From the NCBI RefSeq assembly GCF_031732815.1, contig NZ_JAVMKF010000007.1:1-10139 (forward strand): a DNA stretch of 10,139 nucleotides, in the 5' to 3' direction. Position numbers and translations under genes: made by a program. Origin of the DNA: Accumulibacter sp031732815. GTDB lineage: Bacteria; Pseudomonadota; Gammaproteobacteria; Burkholderiales; Rhodocyclaceae. The notes below the pieces were generated by a model. It was not told the DNA's origin, searched no databases, and was given only the letters and a program-made list of their open reading frames with translations. Positions 7,901 through 10,139 of the stretch are shown here, piece after piece. The first letter of the stretch is position 1, and each line of letters starts with the position of its first letter.

Positions 7901-9227
7901 TTGCCCACTCCGGCTGCATCTCAGGCCCGGCGATGCCGGCAAATGATTCGATGATGTTGGTGACGGCCTTATTGGTCGCGGCCGTGGCAAGAATGATCCA
8001 TGGATCTGTGCCACGCAGCGCGGCGTGGACATACTCCGTACCAATGACAGCGCGCAGAAAGCTTGTCTTGCCGGTACCGGGCGGACCATTCACCGCCAGT
8101 AGTTCTCCTGGCGGCACTTGCGTCATTGCCGTTGCCGCAATCCGTTGGCTGCGCTCCAGGGAAAATCCTTCCCGTTTCTCCTTCTTGGCATCGAACGTAT
8201 CGATGTGACCGAGCAACGAGCTTGAATCCTTTAGCGCCGTAGGCAGATCGAATTTGGATGGCTGGCGTGGTTTGTTACAAATGGCATCGAGCAATGGCGG
8301 CGCCTTCGTGATTGCCCGTTGGTAGGCATCAGCGATCTTCTTTGTGGCGCCCCCCGTATCCCATTTGACAATTTTCCACGCGGTATCACGCTTACCAATT
8401 ACGGGCGCAAGATCGGGGAGCGGATTGGAATCCCCAGTAACCGTGCGGACAAACGACTCAACATAGGCCCAATACTCCGGCCATGAAACACCCTTCTGCG
8501 GCGGGTTTGCAGCAAAGAAGTCATCGCAATCCGGCACGCTGCCGAGATAGGCGTCCTTGGTTGCGTCAGGGTCCGGCGGTTCCATCCATTCGCGATTAAA
8601 GAACGGTACGGCGCCCTGGGGCGGCGGCACCAGAACGGATTCTTCCCGGTCATACGAAAGCGGGATGCCGAGCAGCACCGTGGGTTTCGACTTGCCCGTG
8701 CCTCCGGTGTAGGCAATCAGCAATGCAACCGGCTCGTCCGGGTCTGCCACCCGCGGGGGCTCGAAGTCCTCGCGTAAACGTGGAAGGCCTTCCGCAAGCT
8801 TTTCCGGCTGGAATCGCGTCGTGATGCTGGCCTCCGATTCAGCGGCCAATCCGTTCAAGTCGCGATAGAGCAGCGCGCGACTCCAGTATTGAAGTACTTT
8901 TCCGGCAGGCGGCAACTGGAAAGAGGCCGAAATCGACTCGAGCCACTTGCGCAGGTCTTGTTGTGACTTGCTAGAAGGCGGCGGGATATCTGTAACGGCG
9001 GCAAGGTCCTTGATCAAACTTTCGGCCCGCCCCCGCTCAGGGCGATCCTTTCCGATTCTCCCAAGCTCATCGTCAGTGCAGGAATACAGTGTGAGGCTAA
9101 TCCACGCGGTTGCAGCCGATCTCAACGCCAAAACCGCATGGGTGGCCTTGAGCGATGTGTTGTTCTTGATCTTATTGATCAGGTCGATTTGGAACTTGGA
9201 GACGCTGGTTGTTTTTTCTGCGGCCAT
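4980..9227 (-). CDS. SF1 (Upf1-like) helicase fused to TOPRIM half of type IA topoisomerase
   Basis: Predicted 1415 residues. The N-terminal ~370 are not recognised. SF1 helicase motifs follow: Walker A GPPGTGKT (381-388), DESGQ (818-822), GDINQLKP (842-849), HYRCR (908-912), VHALQGAE (1033-1040) and LNVAVSRAK (1065-1073). A long charged, probably coiled-coil insert (about 490-710) splits motifs I and II. The C-terminal part is type IA topoisomerase: VVVIEAPGKAE (Glu1129 in the TOPRIM glutamate position), GGHFRRL, LATDDDDDGEEIAWHV (acidic triad Asp1197/1199/1201), RANVLRSLFDAEF, and TTAQTLISAF...TTEALNALYLGH. It stops just before the place for the catalytic tyrosine, supplied by the next gene. 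I chose ATG 9227 because the longer frame to 9320 reads through a perfect terminator. No strong ribosome site is seen; a weak TATGAT lies at 9263-9258. The helicase-topoisomerase order recalls reverse gyrase, which uses an SF2 motor. Confidence 0.85.
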   Translation of the reverse strand: MAAEKTTSVSKFQIDLINKIKNNTSLKATHAVLALRSAATAWISLTLYSCTDDELGRIGKDRPERGRAESLIKDLAAVTDIPPPSSKSQQDLRKWLESISASFQLPPAGKVLQYWSRALLYRDLNGLAAESEASITTRFQPEKLAEGLPRLREDFEPPRVADPDEPVALLIAYTGGTGKSKPTVLLGIPLSYDREESVLVPPPQGAVPFFNREWMEPPDPDATKDAYLGSVPDCDDFFAANPPQKGVSWPEYWAYVESFVRTVTGDSNPLPDLAPVIGKRDTAWKIVKWDTGGATKKIADAYQRAITKAPPLLDAICNKPRQPSKFDLPTALKDSSSLLGHIDTFDAKKEKREGFSLERSQRIAATAMTQVPPGELLAVNGPPGTGKTSFLRAVIGTEYVHAALRGTDPWIILATAATNKAVTNIIESFAGIAGPEMQPEWASRWLPHLPSYGWFYPAASKPDAELNGFMVLKRDGGKGGQPVSLVKKIAAEKFSILEQQQRNWMLDTYLDLHRQALGLSQKATSATDAAEMIRKRLETSVAKMHTLQSQFRRCVEYPHQMEGCRRPEDSWRQALGEQEDRERLLQREIERLSAILHQWNEVLENLRESSHLRSLCEGWLYRIKRLLFGDKEGQQAQALENTALAKMTAIDPEISVYRADALDVAERRHAQVARMLGENNELQRTTAKEIRSARTMLDQWQDWRSQAELLATSLPVDEGQSLRGALAEWAEAGFPQEHQLHRQFEELLDRAFRFRHFHMAARYWEARWLADMPKPQDTGDMRQALRRAAMLAPVIVATVYTLPGILDEFEFADLLIFDESGQASPEIGAASFAFARRAIVVGDINQLKPVWNVGKEADTRLRQDLDISGIEEGFSVSAGSIMKVAQAHTALSEAKQNQREPGVGLVAHYRCRAEIIEYCRRLIYGNGLEPVRIERPPNGQQSFLYPPMAWVKVEQKAGAKKQGGSWVNEDQIREIVRWLEHDRQRIMSHYGVARISDAVALIAPFRAQALALKKAVATSLGQEDADAMVINTVHALQGAEKPIVAFSLTQDQGAFFVDRDGPNLLNVAVSRAKDCFILFAAPAVLQSAMDVKSPYGAKDNAPADPLAILIAYMNEAGRRLYPREVVVIEAPGKAERIEEALGLSAKVIPTGGHFRRLAMTGGKLVAEIIEGGESTVNALKEISADLRQIDAFYLATDDDDDGEEIAWHVQEVLRSAGVDDTSRIRRMRFYSLTPEDVRQARELALPGIDARRVRANVLRSLFDAEFHRELATAGVRASRPQLALLREIAERQAETGHWRIRIDGRVDGKPVAGYALAANADAPARYPSQAVAEMATSRIELANAAPMMAHTYRKVILPRYPAATTAQTLISAFKRYRWKPGKTTEALNALYLGHAAPKAYGIGEDEPSMIPGDAS

Positions 9228-9278
9228 TGAGTCACTGCATTTGATTGGTATAGCGGCATCATACGGCATGAAAAAAAC

Positions 9279-9306
9279 AAAAAAAAAGCCAACCCGAAGG
9301 TTGGCT
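9279..9306 (-). terminator. Rho-independent terminator after the first minus-strand gene
   Basis: On the minus strand AGCCAACC (9306-9299) and GGTTGGCT (9294-9287) form a perfect 8-bp stem with a UUCG loop, followed by an unbroken T run to 9279 and further T to 9271. It lies 25 bases after the stop of the 9332-9925 gene and before the helicase start, so the helicase operon either has its own promoter or depends on read-through. Confidence 0.9.
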
Positions 9307-9331
9307 TGAAGATGATTCACGAAGTTCTATG

Positions 9332-9925
9332 TCATGCCGCCAATCGATAGGGGCGTGGCCCCCAAATGATTGCTTCGTCAGACATGCGTGCAGGCCACAT
9401 CAGGTCGTCGAGATTGCGACAATCGATGAATGGCCATTCGGCGCCATCTGGGGGCGGCGTCCCGTTGGTCTCACTCAAGATAAAGCTGCATGAGTCGACG
9501 GTGACAAAGTACGCGTCCTCGGCGGTGTAGGAGAAACCTCCATCAAAGTGGACAATTTCTACCAGCAAGCCGCTTTGCTTGATCACCAGAAAGTCCCCTA
9601 CTTCTGCCTCCAGCGGGGTTCCTTCAGGCTGAAGCTTTTCGAGCAGCTTCTTGGAAGGGCCTTTTTCGAACAACGTAGGCGGAACTTCTGACCGCGCTGC
9701 CCAGGCCAGCAGTTGGAGCAACAAATCCCGCTGATGGCCATTGATGTGGAGACGCTTCGGATCGTCGTCCAGTTGATTCAACAACGGAACCGCGGCGTCA
9801 GTACGATATTTCTCTGGAAGCTGATAATCGTACTTTTTCCACAAGAGCCTCGACTCCCCATCTCGATGCTGCGAAAGAAGGTCTTTCAGCAGCTGGCACG
9901 ACGTGCCGTCAATTGCAATTCTCAC
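9332..9925 (-). CDS. Unrecognised soluble protein of about 197 residues
   Basis: I do not recognise the family. It has no signal peptide, membrane segment or obvious catalytic motif. The first half is helical and charged, with a leucine-rich part (HQRDLLLQLLAWAARSEVP). The second half is likely beta-rich, with GDFLVIKQSGLLVEIVHFDGG, here marked by GDFLVI and LLVEIVHFDGG, and a Trp-rich end (LMWPARMSDEAIIWGPRP). GTG at 9925 is preferred because AAGGAG (9937-9932) lies six bases upstream; the ATG at 9931 abuts that site. It precedes the helicase-topoisomerase operon in the same direction but has its own terminator. It could be a regulator or accessory part of the system, which cannot be decided here. 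The unusual G/C-block leader lies upstream. Confidence 0.7.
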   Translation of the reverse strand: MRIAIDGTSCQLLKDLLSQHRDGESRLLWKKYDYQLPEKYRTDAAVPLLNQLDDDPKRLHINGHQRDLLLQLLAWAARSEVPPTLFEKGPSKKLLEKLQPEGTPLEAEVGDFLVIKQSGLLVEIVHFDGGFSYTAEDAYFVTVDSCSFILSETNGTPPPDGAEWPFIDCRNLDDLMWPARMSDEAIIWGPRPYRLAA

Positions 9926-9959
9926 GGTCATCTCCTTGATAAAAGTGGAGACAACCGTT

Positions 9960-9988
9960 CCCCTGTGGGGAGCAGCGTCCCCAAGGGG
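9960..9988 (-). other. Alternating C4/G4 blocks in the leader of the first minus-strand gene
   Basis: Blocks CCCC 9960-9963, GGGG 9967-9970, CCCC 9979-9982 and GGGG 9985-9988 alternate. Each inner block can pair with either neighbour, giving mutually exclusive small hairpins in RNA of either strand. On the minus strand they lie between the hairpin at 10003-10024 and the ribosome site at 9937. This could be a leader switch or chance; no known riboswitch is recognised. Confidence 0.3.
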
Positions 9989-9991
9989 TAT

Positions 9992-10024
9992 TACAAAAGA
10001 AACGGGCCAACTTTCGTTGGCCCG
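9992..10024 (-). terminator. Inward-facing terminator-like hairpin near the right end
   Basis: CGGGCCAAC (10003-10011) and GTTGGCCCG (10016-10024) form a perfect 9-bp stem with a 4-base loop (GAAA on the minus strand). On the minus strand TTTCTTTTG follows. It would stop transcription entering the element from the right flank. It mirrors the hairpin at 83-120 at the other end. Confidence 0.6.
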
Positions 10025-10058
10025 CAGGGGTTAATCCCTTTCGGCGTTAAAGCCCATC

Positions 10059-10101
10059 TTCAACAAATCGTGTTAACGGCTTGATCGAAAGCCGGTTTTT
10101 T
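10059..10101 (-). repeat. Right terminal inverted repeat of the element
   Basis: This is the reverse complement of the left repeat: TTCAACA, GTTAACGGCTTG, then AGCCGGTTTTTT. On the plus strand CGGCTT (10077-10082) and AAGCCG (10089-10094) form a stem followed by a T run, facing out of the element. No gene reads out at this side, so an ordinary terminator role is unlikely and a transposon-end role is preferred. Confidence 0.75.
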
Positions 10102-10139
10102 CGGGATCGCAAGGACGATCACTTCAGGCTGAGAACCCA

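Noticed and set aside
9228..9320. Longer helicase reading frame starting at 9320
   Set aside because: It would have to be translated through a perfect UUCG terminator hairpin and its T run (9306-9271), which encodes only a phenylalanine-rich stretch.
1..10139. Target-site duplication next to the inverted repeats
   Set aside because: No matching 4-10-base direct repeat was found just outside either A/T-tract; the exact outer edge of the repeats is uncertain.

Overview
The window looks like one complete accessory mobile element of about 10.07 kb with roughly 35 bp of unrelated DNA at each side. An imperfect inverted repeat of about 43 bp lies at both extremities (35-79 and 10059-10101). Next to the left repeat is a gene for a 595-residue DDE-type transposase with two zinc ribbons. 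The GC-rich genes, close matches to the proteobacterial MqsR/MqsA toxin-antitoxin pair, and frequent GTG/TTG starts suggest a gamma- or betaproteobacterial host. The genus cannot be told from sequence alone.

Layout, left to right. Positions 35-79 hold the left repeat and 83-120 a long hairpin. The transposase gene is at 134-1921 (+). At 1927-1964 there is a promoter overlapping an inverted repeat, followed by mqsR (1971-2267, +) and mqsA (2270-2671, +). Facing these is a tight minus-strand operon, read 9227 to 2681. Its first gene encodes an SF1 (Upf1/Dna2-like) helicase fused to the N-terminal TOPRIM half of a type IA topoisomerase (4980-9227). Next is a protein that opens with the topoisomerase catalytic-tyrosine motif (SYPRT) and ends in a colicin-type HNH nuclease (4207-4983). 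Then comes a SUKH/SMI1-KNR4-type immunity protein (3783-4217), and finally the C-terminal half of the topoisomerase (2681-3772). Upstream, behind its own terminator, is an unrecognised gene of about 197 codons (9332-9925, -).

Central observation: the pieces of one type IA topoisomerase are spread in the correct order over three genes. The N-terminal piece is fused to a helicase, a plan like reverse gyrase but with an SF1 instead of an SF2 motor. An HNH toxin-like nuclease and its probable immunity gene sit exactly between the catalytic tyrosine and the C-terminal topoisomerase domain. All frames are open and the genes overlap or nearly touch, so this looks like a maintained multi-protein machine rather than debris. 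It could be a DNA-processing or defence system with a guarded nuclease, or a helicase-topoisomerase gene into which a toxin-immunity cassette was inserted. MqsRA, and perhaps HNH-SUKH, would also help stabilise the element by addiction. Function is inference; the domain calls rest on motifs visible in the translations.
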